From: DATJKD01 sp963834855
Lineage (GTDB): Bacteria; Pseudomonadota; Gammaproteobacteria; Steroidobacterales; Steroidobacteraceae
Direction: 5' to 3'
DNA: 64,000 bases
NCBI GenBank assembly: GCA_963834855.1
Contig: CAWIDH010000012.1
Location: 3,624 to 67,623, forward strand
This document shows, piece after piece, positions 1 through 11,871 of this stretch. The notes under the pieces were generated by a model. It worked only from the letters and a program-made list of their open reading frames with translations. It was not told where the DNA came from and made no database searches. The position numbers and the translations under genes are program-made. Each line of letters starts with the position of its first letter. Position 1 is the stretch's first letter.

Positions 1-2003
1 GTGCCCGCGATGGGCGCGGCGGCGGCTGGGAGCGGCACCGCCGTGACGGGCGTGCCGCTCGCGGGCGGCAGCGGCGGACGCACGGCGGGCGCGACACCTA
101 CGGCTGGGCGCGGGGCGGTCGCGGGTGCGGGGCCGGTCACGGGTGCGATGGTCCGTGCCGGCAGCGACGCGGTCTCGACGGGGGCAGAAGCTGCCGGGCG
201 CGGCCGAGCCTCGACAGGAGCAGGGACTGCCGGTCGGGGTGCGGTGCCGACAGGGGCGGGCGTGGCTTGCGGTCGCGGTGCAGTTTCGACCGGAGCCTCG
301 ATGTCGACGGCGGTCGGCACCAGCCGCGGTGTGCTCTCGACTGGGGCGATGGTCGGTGCTGGTCCGGGTGCGCTCTCGACAGGAGCGGTGGTCGGTGCGG
401 TCTCGACAGTGTCGGTAGTCGGTGCCAGGCGCGGTGCGCTCTCGACGAATGTGAGGGTCGCTGCCGGGTGCTGCTCTGCGACAGCTGGCGAGTGAACGAA
501 TGGACTGTCTTCGGTCAGCTCAGTCGCTTCCGTTGGCGTGAGTGTGCTGACGGCCGTCGCCAGGGCCGGCAACGGCTGGGGCGTCGGACGCACCAGCAAG
601 CCCGGCACAGCCGGATCGGTGCCGATGGTGATGGCTGCGTCGCGGCGCGCAAGGCTCGGCGAGGGTTCGGCGGCGAGCCGATGCAGCGCCTCGGCCTCCG
701 TCAGGAGACGCAGTTGCGAGTGCTCGGTGATCACGATCGAGACGCTCTTATACGACTGCCCATCGTTCGTCTGCGTGAGGATCGGATCGACCAGGCCGAT
801 CGCGCACAGCCACTGCCCGGGTTGCAGGTCCGTCGGGCAGGCGACGGCCGCGACACCGTCTGCGGGCCACAACGCAAGGCACACCATGTCCTCCTGCGCG
901 TCACCGAATTCCACCCGCACGACGGGCGGATCGTCGCCGGCCGCGGGCTCGCGTACCACGCGGCGGATGCGCCCGACGAGCTCGACCCGATCGCCGATGT
1001 GCGCGCAGCAGCGCGCGAAGTTCGTCGCATCGAGCACCGAGTACGCGGGAATGTAGGCCGGCTTCGTCGGCCTCGCCGAGGTCGCGAACGTGATCGTTCC
1101 GGCGGCCGGTATGCGGCGGCCGGCGCGGAAGTCCTCGAGGGAGGGGATGCGCCCGAACGGCGACCGGCATATGGCCGCGAGCTCCCTGGCCCTTGCGCCC
1201 GGCCCGTCGAGCCCAACGAGCACACCGAACGCGGCAGAGCTGGAAGGATCGGCGAAGTCGGCCGCGCGCAGGACGATGCCCGCCTCGTCGCTTCCGGTCA
1301 GCTCCCAGAGCGCCGGCTGCAATGCCAAGGCCTCGAGTGCGACGTCGAGCACTGCGAAGGAGAAGCGGTCCAGTCGCTCGTCGAAGTGCACCCAGCTGCG
1401 CCCGGGATGCTGGAAGTTCCGCTGGCCGAGCTCGGTGCCGCCCCAGGGCTCGAGTTCCGGGACGAACATCCCGTCGTAGTCGATCAGCGCGAGCTCGGTT
1501 GCGCTGCGTACGATGACGTTGCCGGGCTGGATATCGCCGTGCGCGATGTCGTTGTCCTCGAGCACCTGCGCGAGGTCACGCAGCGTCTCGCGCAACGTGA
1601 GCAGCGTCTCGGGGTCGTCGCGATGATCGGAGACGAACTGCGCGAGCGTGCGGCCATCCGCCCACCGCATCCGGACGATCGGGTACTGGCCGCTCTCGGT
1701 GCGGATGCCTGCGGGCTGGAACTCGAACTCGACGAAGTAGGGGTTCGCGACCGAGCGCAGCTTGCGCGCGATCGCGTCATAGCGTCGCTCGAGCGAATCG
1801 GCCTCCTTGTGGAAGCAGCGCACTGCGTAGCGCGACCCGCCCGATGTCACCTCGTAGGTCAGCGCGAAATTGCCGCTGCGAGCGAAGGGGATGCCGGAGG
1901 CACTCTTGCGCACCGTTCCCCGCGCGAGCACCGGGTCGGAAAATACCGTCCCGGGTGGCAATCGAAGTGCGTCCGTGTACTCCTCGAATGATGGATAGCT
2001 CAT
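1..2003 (-). CDS. Protein-kinase-like protein with Pro/Ala-rich tail (3' end outside window)
   Basis: The minus-strand frame opens at an ATG at 2003-2001 (starts MSYPSFEEYT) and stays open for about 667 codons to the window edge, so the C-terminus is missing. Residues ~20-230 resemble a eukaryotic-type protein kinase: a loop GNFALTYEV, a catalytic loop HGDIQPGNV (~153) and a metal-binding LIDYDGMFVP (~172). The strand where the ATP-binding lysine normally lies reads YAVRCF, so Arg may replace it. After a helical part, residues ~316-415 look like a beta-rich, possibly OB-like module. From ~508 the chain becomes low-complexity, with repeated units such as APVETAP and APVESAP, probably an extended linker. 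The long plus-strand reading frames over this gene are shadows. Role unknown: a signalling kinase or pseudokinase is likely, but the substrate is not inferable. Confidence 0.75.
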   Translation of the reverse strand, partial: MSYPSFEEYTDALRLPPGTVFSDPVLARGTVRKSASGIPFARSGNFALTYEVTSGGSRYAVRCFHKEADSLERRYDAIARKLRSVANPYFVEFEFQPAGIRTESGQYPIVRMRWADGRTLAQFVSDHRDDPETLLTLRETLRDLAQVLEDNDIAHGDIQPGNVIVRSATELALIDYDGMFVPELEPWGGTELGQRNFQHPGRSWVHFDERLDRFSFAVLDVALEALALQPALWELTGSDEAGIVLRAADFADPSSSAAFGVLVGLDGPGARARELAAICRSPFGRIPSLEDFRAGRRIPAAGTITFATSARPTKPAYIPAYSVLDATNFARCCAHIGDRVELVGRIRRVVREPAAGDDPPVVRVEFGDAQEDMVCLALWPADGVAAVACPTDLQPGQWLCAIGLVDPILTQTNDGQSYKSVSIVITEHSQLRLLTEAEALHRLAAEPSPSLARRDAAITIGTDPAVPGLLVRPTPQPLPALATAVSTLTPTEATELTEDSPFVHSPAVAEQHPAATLTFVESAPRLAPTTDTVETAPTTAPVESAPGPAPTIAPVESTPRLVPTAVDIEAPVETAPRPQATPAPVGTAPRPAVPAPVEARPRPAASAPVETASLPARTIAPVTGPAPATAPRPAVGVAPAVRPPLPPASGTPVTAVPLPAAAAPIAG

Positions 2004-2180
2004 ACCTGCCGACTGTCGACGGGCCCCCGGGGGCGGGTCGGACTTCATGCTACTGCAAGCCGGGTGGCCGTACGCTCGGTCAGGTCACGGGATGCCCTTG
2101 CGGCCGCCCGGCGCATATCGGCCGGGCCGGCCCGGTTACCGCGGCCGGCCGGGCACATCCAGGGAGCGAGGTCCATTCCC
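2004..2180. other. Intergenic region between divergent kinase-like gene and tRNA-Leu
   Basis: About 180 bases of very GC-rich sequence with no supported gene. It must hold the promoter of the minus-strand kinase-like gene, but I see no clear hexamers for it. Confidence 0.4.
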
Positions 2181-2186
2181 TATAAT
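2181..2186 (+). promoter_or_regulatory. -10 box of tRNA-Leu promoter
   Basis: A perfect TATAAT lies 36 bases before the tRNA and is followed by a GC-rich discriminator (CCGCGCGGCGC), typical of stable-RNA promoters. The expected -35 position (about 2158-2163, TCCAGG) matches poorly. Confidence 0.6.
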
Positions 2187-2221
2187 CCGCGCGGCGCACC
2201 ACGGTGTGCCGGCGCCACGCG

Positions 2222-2307
2222 GCGAAAGTGGCGGAACTGGTAGACGCGCTGGACTTAGGATCCAGTGGGTAACCCCCGTGAGGGTTCGAATCCCTCCTTT
2301 CGCACCA
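2222..2307 (+). tRNA. tRNA-Leu (anticodon TAG)
   Basis: An 86-base class II tRNA. The acceptor stem GCGAAAG pairs with CTTTCGC, followed by ACCA with encoded CCA. The anticodon stem CTGGA/TCCAG encloses loop CTTAGGA, giving anticodon TAG, which reads CUA/CUN leucine codons. A long variable arm (GGGTAACCCCCGTG region) and the T-loop GGTTCGAATCC are present. A tRNA-Leu directly before tig is a common gammaproteobacterial arrangement. Confidence 0.97.
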
Positions 2308-2406
2308 GGCGCAGGTACTGCGCGGAGTTATGCCCCCGTGGCAGAATACGCGGCTTTTCCGGGCGGCCGCCCGCGCGACTCTCGTGCTGTACGAGGACCG
2401 ATGAGC

Positions 2407-3702
2407 ATGCAGGTTTCGATCGAATCGACCGGCGCCCTCGAGCGCCGGATGGAAGTCAGCGTCCCGCGGGAGCGGGTCGAGAAGGCGATCGACGAGCGCC
2501 TGAAGCGCGTCAGCCGCACGGCGAAGCTCAAGGGCTTCCGTCCCGGCAAGGTGCCGCTCAAGGTGATCCGACAGCAGTTCGGCGCGCAGGTGCGGCAGGA
2601 AGTCCTGACGGACCTCGTGCAGTCGAGCTTCGCCGAGGCCGTGAGCCAGGAGCGGTTGAGCCCTGCGGCCGGACCGCGCATCGAGCCCATCGCGACCTCG
2701 CCCGACGAGGACCTGCGCTACCGGGCGGTGTTCGAAGTCCTGCCCGAGGTCCAGCTCCGGGTGGTCGACGGCCTGGCGGTCGCGCGCCCGGTGGCCGAGG
2801 TCGCCGATGCCGACGTGGACGCAATGGTCGAGAACCTGCGCGCGCAACGTCCCAGGTTCGTGACGGTGGAACGGGAGAGCCGCGAGGGCGACCGGATCAC
2901 CATGAACTTCGCCGGTCACATCGACGGCAAGAGCTTCGAGGGCAGCAAGGGCGACAACGTCAGCGTGCTGCTCGGCGGCGGCCGGATGCTCAGGGACTTC
3001 GAGACGGGTGTTACGGGCGCGCGCGGCGGCGAGCGTCGCACGATCGACGTGCGCTATCCGGACGACTACCACAACAAGGATCTCGCGGGGCGTATCGCGA
3101 ACTTCGACATCGAAGTGCTGCTCGTCGAGGAGAAGCACCTGCCCGAGCTCGACGACGACTTCTGCCGTGAATACGGCGTCCTCGAGGGCGGCATCGAGCA
3201 GCTGCGCAGCGAAGTGGCCGACAACATGCGCCGCGAGCTCCAGGACAACGTCCGCGCCCGCGTCAAGCAGCAGCTGCTCGACCGGCTCCTGGAGGCGAAT
3301 CCCGTCGACCTGCCGCGCGGCCTGGTCGAGGCCCAGGTACGGGACATGCAGCTCGAAGCCGGCCGACGCATGGGGGCAAAGGAAGTCTCGCAGCTCCCGT
3401 CCGCGGAGCAGTTCGTCGAGCCGGCGCGTCGGCGTGTCGCACTCGGCCTGCTGGTCGGCGAGCTGATCCGCTCGCGCGGCATCGAGCTCGACCGCGCGCG
3501 GGTGGAGGAGCGGCTCTCCGATCTCGCGGCCGGCTACCCGGACCCGGGCCCGGTGCTGAAGGCGTATCGGCAGAATGCGGATGCGATGCGACAGATCGAG
3601 AACTCAGTCCTCGAGGACCAGACCGTCGACCACCTGCTCGAGCGCGCGAAAGTGACGGATCAGCCGGCGTCGTTCCGCGAAATCATGAACTTTGGAGCGT
3701 GA
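2407..3702 (+). CDS. tig: Trigger factor, ribosome-associated chaperone and prolyl isomerase
   Basis: 431 residues, the normal length for trigger factor. It binds the ribosome at the exit tunnel and holds nascent chains. The N-terminal ribosome-binding domain carries the signature GFRPGKVP (about residue 44). A central FKBP-type PPIase domain follows (REGDRITMNFAGHIDGKSF...LLGGGRMLRDFE, ~150-240), then the helical C-terminal chaperone arms. I chose the ATG at 2407 because GAGGA at 2393-2397 sits 9 bases upstream; the ATG at 2401 would be only 3 bases from it. The reading frame extends further upstream but overlaps the tRNA. It is followed directly by clpP and clpX, the classical order. Intact. 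Confidence 0.97.
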   Translation: MQVSIESTGALERRMEVSVPRERVEKAIDERLKRVSRTAKLKGFRPGKVPLKVIRQQFGAQVRQEVLTDLVQSSFAEAVSQERLSPAAGPRIEPIATSPDEDLRYRAVFEVLPEVQLRVVDGLAVARPVAEVADADVDAMVENLRAQRPRFVTVERESREGDRITMNFAGHIDGKSFEGSKGDNVSVLLGGGRMLRDFETGVTGARGGERRTIDVRYPDDYHNKDLAGRIANFDIEVLLVEEKHLPELDDDFCREYGVLEGGIEQLRSEVADNMRRELQDNVRARVKQQLLDRLLEANPVDLPRGLVEAQVRDMQLEAGRRMGAKEVSQLPSAEQFVEPARRRVALGLLVGELIRSRGIELDRARVEERLSDLAAGYPDPGPVLKAYRQNADAMRQIENSVLEDQTVDHLLERAKVTDQPASFREIMNFGA

Positions 3703-3786
3703 GACGAGCCTATAGGTTTATGGTTGCCCCCAGCGTATGGCCTTCTTCCACTACACTACCGACACCTCCACCGCTCCCATCCGCCC

Positions 3787-4416
3787 ATGCCTACCTCGCC
3801 TCATTCCTTGAACCTGGTCCCGATGGTCGTCGAGCAGACCGCTCGCGGAGAGCGGGCGTACGACATCTACTCGCGGCTGCTCAAGGAGCGCGTGATCTTC
3901 ATCGTCGGCTCCGTCGAGGATTACATGGCGAACCTCGTCGTCGCGCAGCTGCTGTTCCTGGAGTCGGAAAACCCGGAGAAGGACATCGCGCTGTACATCA
4001 ACTCGCCGGGCGGCTCCGTGAGTTCCGGGCTCGCGATCTACGACACGATGCAGTTCATCCGCCCCGACATCAGCACGATCTGCGTCGGTCAGGCCGCGAG
4101 CATGGGCGCCGTGCTCCTCGCGGGCGGAGCCAAGGGCAAGCGATTCTGCCTGCCGCACTCGCGGGTGATGATTCACCAGCCGCTCGGCGGCTTCCAGGGC
4201 CAGGCGACGGACATCGAAATCCATGCGCGCGAGATCCTCGATGCGCGCGACCGCCTGAACCGGATCCTGTCGGTGCACACCGGCCAGTCGATCGACAAGA
4301 TCCGCCAGGACACCGATCGGGACAACTTCATGACGGGTGAGCAGGCCATAAGTTACGGCTTGATCGATGGTGTCCTGGCACGCCGCGCGGAGACCGGTAT
4401 GGCAGTCCGCCAGTGA
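3787..4416 (+). CDS. clpP: ATP-dependent Clp protease proteolytic subunit
   Basis: 209 residues (MPTSPHSLNLVPMVVEQ start). Serine peptidase subunit that forms the double-heptamer chamber fed by ClpX. The catalytic triad is visible: Ser105 in GQAASMG, His130 in RVMIHQP and Asp179 in DTDRDN, each offset by six from the E. coli numbering. The oxyanion-loop region INSPGGSV is present. The frame continues upstream to a TTG at 3724, but the added residues do not look like ClpP, so I use the ATG at 3787. No strong ribosome-binding site precedes it. It lies 84 bases after tig and 134 bases before clpX. Confidence 0.96.
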   Translation: MPTSPHSLNLVPMVVEQTARGERAYDIYSRLLKERVIFIVGSVEDYMANLVVAQLLFLESENPEKDIALYINSPGGSVSSGLAIYDTMQFIRPDISTICVGQAASMGAVLLAGGAKGKRFCLPHSRVMIHQPLGGFQGQATDIEIHAREILDARDRLNRILSVHTGQSIDKIRQDTDRDNFMTGEQAISYGLIDGVLARRAETGMAVRQ

Positions 4417-4456
4417 GGCCCCGCGCTCAGTTAAGTAACTGTAGGCACGAGGGTTT

Positions 4457-4485
4457 TTGCGCGGTCTGGTGCCGCGTGGTATAAG
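4457..4485 (+). promoter_or_regulatory. Candidate sigma70 promoter upstream of clpX
   Basis: TTGCGC at 4457-4462 and TATAAG at 4480-4485 are separated by exactly 17 bases, in the gap between clpP and clpX. This would give clpX its own transcript in addition to read-through from clpP. Confidence 0.5.
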
Positions 4486-4550
4486 CGATCCGAGGCCGTC
4501 AGCGACGGTCCCGCAGGGCCCCGGGGGGCGGTTTCGAGCAAGGTCAGCGC

Positions 4551-5857
<1,307 letters not shown>

Positions 5858-5858
<1 letters not shown>

Positions 5859-5940
5859 AAGAGGGGTCAGATCTATTTTCCCGTGCGCGCGGCGCGATGA
5901 TCATCGGCCACCACGGGCGAAAATAGGTCTGACCCCTTTC
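5858..5940. repeat. REPIN-like imperfect palindrome after clpX
   Basis: Left arm AAAGAGGGGTCAGATCTATT and onward (5858-5884) is mirrored by the right arm at 5912-5940, ending in GACCCCTTTC. A short loop separates them. Form and position match REP/REPIN or MITE-like palindromes of proteobacteria, which can also act as transcription terminators. Its arm resembles the arm of the 11.02-11.08 kb repeat (GGGG-T/A-CA...ATTTYC...GTG). Confidence 0.7.
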
Positions 5941-5958
5941 TCGTCGTTCGCGCTCGCA

Positions 5959-5985
5959 CTTGAATCCTGATCGCCGCTCCACAAT
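5959..5985 (+). promoter_or_regulatory. Candidate heat-shock (sigma32-type) promoter of lon
   Basis: CTTGAA at 5959-5964 is followed after 12 bases by CTCCACAAT at 5977-5985, resembling the CTTGAA / CCCCATNT pattern of sigma32 promoters. It lies 97 bases upstream of lon, which is heat-shock induced in related bacteria. One mismatch-rich box only, so tentative. Confidence 0.4.
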
Positions 5986-6082
5986 GATGAGCGCGTATTC
6001 TGGCGGCCCGACGCCCGGCGTGGCGGCGGCTGCACCCACGTCCAAGCCCGCGTCGCGGGCGATGCCCCGGAGGCCTGTCTAA

Positions 6083-8525
<2,443 letters not shown>

Positions 8526-8588
8526 TCGTGCGCCCGTCGGTGCGGCGCGCGGTGCCGTCGCCGTTTCGAACCATCGGAGGTTAGACGT

Positions 8589-8861
8589 ATGAACAAGAAT
8601 GACGTGATCGACACCGTGAGCGAGCGCACGGGTCTCGCGAAGTCGGACGCGGCGCGCGCTGTCGAGGCAGTGCTCACGACGGTGACCGAAGCCCTGCAGA
8701 AGGGCGACACCGTGGCCCTTTCCGGCTTCGGAATCTTCGCGGCGAAAGCGCGCGCAGCGCGCACCGGGCGCAATCCGCGCACCGGTGAGGCGATCTCGAT
8801 TCCGGCCAGCCGCGCGCCGACCTTCAAGGCTGGCAAGGCCTTGAAGGATGCCGTAAACTAA
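8589..8861 (+). CDS. hupB: DNA-binding protein HU-beta
   Basis: 90 residues, standard HU length. It begins MNKNDVIDTVSERTGLAK and contains the DNA-binding beta-arm with the family signature GFGIFAAKARAARTGRNPRTG. It compacts and bends DNA as a homo- or heterodimer. A GGAGG ribosome-binding site lies before the ATG. It directly follows lon, as in many gammaproteobacteria, and two tRNA genes begin only 20 bases after its stop, so all three may share a transcript. Confidence 0.97.
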   Translation: MNKNDVIDTVSERTGLAKSDAARAVEAVLTTVTEALQKGDTVALSGFGIFAAKARAARTGRNPRTGEAISIPASRAPTFKAGKALKDAVN

Positions 8862-8881
8862 TCGGCCTCCCAGAGGGTGCC

Positions 8882-8957
8882 GGGTGCTTAGCTCAGCTGG
8901 GAGAGCGTCGCCCTTACAAGGCGAAGGTCGGGGGTTCGAACCCCTCAGCACCCACCA
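8882..8957 (+). tRNA. tRNA-Val (anticodon TAC)
   Basis: 76 bases. Acceptor GGGTGCT/AGCACCC, encoded CCA, anticodon stem TCGCC/GGCGA enclosing CTTACAA with anticodon TAC, and T-loop GGTTCGAACCC. Confidence 0.97.
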
Positions 8958-8965
8958 GTACACGC

Positions 8966-9042
8966 GGAGTGGTAGTTCAGTCGGTTAGAATACCGGCCTG
9001 TCACGCCGGGGGTCGCGGGTTCGAGTCCCGTCCACTCCGCCA
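8966..9042 (+). tRNA. tRNA-Asp (anticodon GTC)
   Basis: 77 bases. Acceptor GGAGTGG/CCACTCC, discriminator G, encoded CCA, anticodon loop CTGTCAC with anticodon GTC. Eight bases after tRNA-Val. The hupB, tRNA-Val, tRNA-Asp, ppiD order is typical for this class. Confidence 0.97.
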
Positions 9043-9057
9043 TTTCCCGAACCGATG

Positions 9058-9080
9058 AAGGCCCGCTCGCGCGGGCCTTT
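9058..9080 (+). terminator. Hairpin terminator after tRNA-Asp
   Basis: A nine-base perfect stem AAGGCCCGC/GCGGGCCTT with a TCGC loop, followed by a short T stretch. It would end the hupB-tRNA transcript before ppiD. Confidence 0.7.
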
Positions 9081-9124
9081 CGCTTGAATACACACGGGCC
9101 CACGGGCCGCGGACGCGTAACGCC

Positions 9125-11018
9125 ATGCTGCAGAGAATACGCGACAGGATTTCCGGTTGGGTCGCCGGGACTTTCTCTCGGTGCGATCGCGGTGGTGTTC
9201 ATCTTCTGGGGCATACAGTTCGAGGGTGCCACGACCTCGGCAGCCGCGCGCGTCAACGGCGAGAGCGTGCCCCTCGAGCAGGTGCGTCGTGCCTGGCAGG
9301 AACGCCAGACCGAGCTGCAGCGGCAGACGCGCGACGAGCTGCCCGACGAGCTCGTGAAGAGCCAGCAGCGCTCGCTGCTCGACGACTTCATACGGCGCGA
9401 GCTGCTGCGACAGAGGACTGACGAGCTTGGCTACCGGATCAGCGACCAGAAGATCGTCGACACGCTGAACTCGATCCCGGCCCTGCAGGTCGACGGCCGG
9501 TTCTCGCGCGACCGCTACGCTGCGCTGCTTCGACAGCAGGGCCGGACGGAGGCCGCCTTCGAGGCCGAGCTGCGCGACGATCTGCAGGTGGGCGAGCTGC
9601 AGCGCGGTATCGCGGTGTCGTCCTTCGCGACGCCGGGCGAGCTCAGGCGTCGCCTGGAGCTGGAAGGCGAGCGGCGCGACGTGGACTACGCGGTCCTGCC
9701 GGCGGCGAACTTCGATGCGCAGGCGTCGGTGGCCGCGGGCGAGGTCGAGCGCCGGTACGAAGCGCAGAAGTCCCGATACATGACGCCCGAGACGGTGTCG
9801 CTGCAGTACGTCGAGCTCAACCTTGACGAGGTCGCGGCCGGGGTCGAGGTCACCGAGGAGGGGCTGCGAAGGTACTACGACGAGGTCGCCCCCGAGCGCT
9901 TCGTCGAGAGCGAGCAGCGCCGGGCGAGCCACATCCTCGTCGAGTCCGGCAGCGACGATGCGGCGGCGCGGAAGCGCGCCGACGAACTCATGGCCAAGGC
10001 GCGCAGCGGCGCGGACTTCGCGGCGCTGGCGCGCGAGAGCTCCGACGACGCCGGCTCGAAGGCGCAGGGCGGGGACCTCGGCTGGTCGACGCGCGACGCT
10101 TACGTTGCGCCCTTCGCCGAGGCGCTGTACTCGATGCAGAAGGGCGAAATCAAGGGCCCGGTCAAGACGCAGTTCGGCTACCACATCATCCGCCTCGACG
10201 ACCTCCGCCCGGCGCGCCAGCGCAGCTTCGACGAGGTTCGGGCCGAGCTCGAGGCCGAATACCGCCGCGACCAGGCGCAGTCGCTGTTCTACGAGCGCTC
10301 CCAGCAGCTCGCCGACGAGTCGTTCGCGGCGTTGAGCGAGCTCGATTCCGTGGCGCGCAAGCTGGGGCTCCCGCTGCGCACCGCGGAGTCGTACACGCGC
10401 GACGGGGGTGGACCGTTCGGCGCCGAGCGCAAGGTGATCGAAGCGGTATTCGCCGACGACGTTCTCGTCGATCGTCAGAACAGCGCGCCGATCAGCATCG
10501 ACGACGACCGGGTCGTCGTGCTGCGCGTGACGGCGCATTCGGAGCGGCAGCAGAAGCCGCTGGCCGCCGTGCGCGCGGAGATCGAGGCAGAGCTCAAGAG
10601 CGAGGCCGCGCACAAGGCCGCGGGCGCTGCAGCGGACGCGGCGATCGCCCGGCTCAAGGACGGTGCAGGCTGGAACGAGGTAGTCGCGGAACTCGGGGTC
10701 ACGGCTGCGGGGCAGGTGACGGTCGAGCGGAGCAACGCCGAGCTCCCGGCCGAACTGCTCGAAGCGTTGTTCGCAGCACCCGCGCCGGAAGCCGGCCGCC
10801 CGAGCGCGGGCAAGGCGACGCTCGCGACCGGCGACCCGGTCCTGTTCGTGGTGCATGCGCGGCGTCCGGGATCGACGCAGTCACCGGAAGAGGCGGCACG
10901 GCTGGGCGCAGAGATGCGCGCCGTCGCGGGTCGCGCCGGCGCGTCCGAGTTCGCGGCCTATCTGCAGTCGGTCGAGCGTGGAGCGAAAATCAAGCGCAAC
11001 GAAAAAGCGTTTGAATAG
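9125..11018 (+). CDS. ppiD: PpiD/SurA-type periplasmic folding chaperone, with one apparent frameshift
   Basis: About 630 residues. Inner-membrane-anchored chaperone with an inactive-type parvulin domain that helps outer-membrane and secreted proteins fold. It starts MLQRIRDRISGWVAGTF at the ATG at 9125. It then shifts frame at about 9175 (one extra T) into LGAIAVVFIFWGI, the single transmembrane anchor. A SurA_N-like helical domain follows (~40-180). The parvulin domain runs from RRASHILVE to FGYHIIRLDD (~270-365), then a helical C-terminal part. A frame also exists from 9084, but its first residues do not match the family; the MLQRIRDR start does. The frameshift sits in the signal anchor and is probably a sequence error. 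Confidence 0.9.
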
Positions 11019-11022
11019 GCGC

Positions 11023-11075
11023 TCTCCATTTCCGTCACTGCAGTCGGTAGTCTACCACGGTCACGGAAATGGAGA
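11023..11075. repeat. Hairpin repeat between convergent ppiD and fabI
   Basis: Perfect 13-base arms TCTCCATTTCCGT (11023-11035) and ACGGAAATGGAGA (11063-11075). On the minus strand the outer part reads GGGGACATTCTCCATTTCCG, close to the arm of the repeat after clpX. It overlaps the last codons and stop of fabI and may serve as a two-way terminator. Confidence 0.7.
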
Positions 11076-11870
11076 ATGTCCCCATTCCTCCGGAAACGCC
11101 ATCCCGACGTGGCTGTAGCCGGCATCGACGTACACCACTTCACCGGTGACGCCGGAAGCCAGGTCGGAGCAGAGAAACGCCGCGACGTTGCCGACTTCTT
11201 CGATCGTGACGTTGCGGCGCAATGGCGTGGCCGCCGCGACGTGGGTGAGCATCTTGCGGAAGCCGCTGACACCGGCCGCGGCCAGGGTCTTGATCGGCCC
11301 GGCCGAGATCGCGTTGACGCGGGTACCGGCGGGGCCGAGATCCGCCGCCAGGAACCGGACGTTGGCCTCGAGGCTCCCCTTGGCGAGCCCCATCACGTTG
11401 TAGCTCGGAATGGAGCGCACGGCGCCCAGGTAGGTCATCGTGAGGATCGCGCCGCGCCGCCCCGCCATCAGCGGTCGGCCGGCCTTGGCGAGCGCGGCGA
11501 GGCTGTAGCTCGAGATGTCGTGCGCGACCTGGAAGCCCTCGCGCGTCAAGCTGTCGAGATAGCCGCCCGCGAGCTGCTCGCGCGGCGCGAACGCCACGCT
11601 GTGCACGATCACGTCGAGCGATCCCCAGGCCTCGCCGATCCTGCCAAACGCGGCGTCGATTTCGCCGTCGTGTGCGACGTCCATGGGCAGCACGAGCGCC
11701 GACCCGAAGCCCTGCGCCATCTCCTCGACGCGTTCCTTGAGTCGGTCGTTCTGGTAGGTGAAGGCGAGCTCGGCGCCCTCGCGACGCATCGCCGAGGCGA
11801 TGCCGTACGCGATCGAGCGCTCGGTGGCGAGCCCGACGATCAAGGCTCGCTTGCCGGCGAGGAAACCCAT
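11061..11870 (-). CDS. fabI: Enoyl-[acyl-carrier-protein] reductase (NADH), FabI
   Basis: 269 residues, a short-chain dehydrogenase of type II fatty-acid synthesis that reduces trans-2-enoyl-ACP. The N-terminal FabI-style nucleotide motif is GLATERSIAYGIA. Catalytic residues are visible: Tyr147, Tyr157 and Lys164 in SYNVMGLAK. The gene starts one base after mltD ends, and its ribosome-binding site GGAGG lies in the end of mltD, so the two are cotranscribed. The normal C-terminal region VDAGYSHVGMAFPEE is followed by WGHSPFP, encoded by the hairpin repeat that also supplies the stop. The repeat therefore seems to have replaced the native last codons. Confidence 0.95.
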   Translation of the reverse strand: MGFLAGKRALIVGLATERSIAYGIASAMRREGAELAFTYQNDRLKERVEEMAQGFGSALVLPMDVAHDGEIDAAFGRIGEAWGSLDVIVHSVAFAPREQLAGGYLDSLTREGFQVAHDISSYSLAALAKAGRPLMAGRRGAILTMTYLGAVRSIPSYNVMGLAKGSLEANVRFLAADLGPAGTRVNAISAGPIKTLAAAGVSGFRKMLTHVAAATPLRRNVTIEEVGNVAAFLCSDLASGVTGEVVYVDAGYSHVGMAFPEEWGHSPFP

Positions 11871-11871
11871 G

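Noticed and set aside
1..500. Tandem-repeat locus or CRISPR-like array at the window start
   Set aside because: The periodicity is imperfect, in frame with the minus-strand protein, and encodes Pro/Ala-rich APVExAP units, so it is a coding low-complexity tail.
267..1991. A 574-codon plus-strand frame
   Set aside because: Antisense to the kinase-like gene, which has catalytic motifs in the minus frame; composition is Arg-rich and unlike a real protein.
2047..2406. Upstream extension of the trigger factor frame
   Set aside because: It would run through tRNA-Leu; the ribosome-binding site and family alignment support the start at 2407.
8985..10856. A 623-codon minus-strand frame through tRNA-Asp and ppiD
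   Set aside because: It crosses a tRNA gene and is the mirror of the ppiD coding frame.
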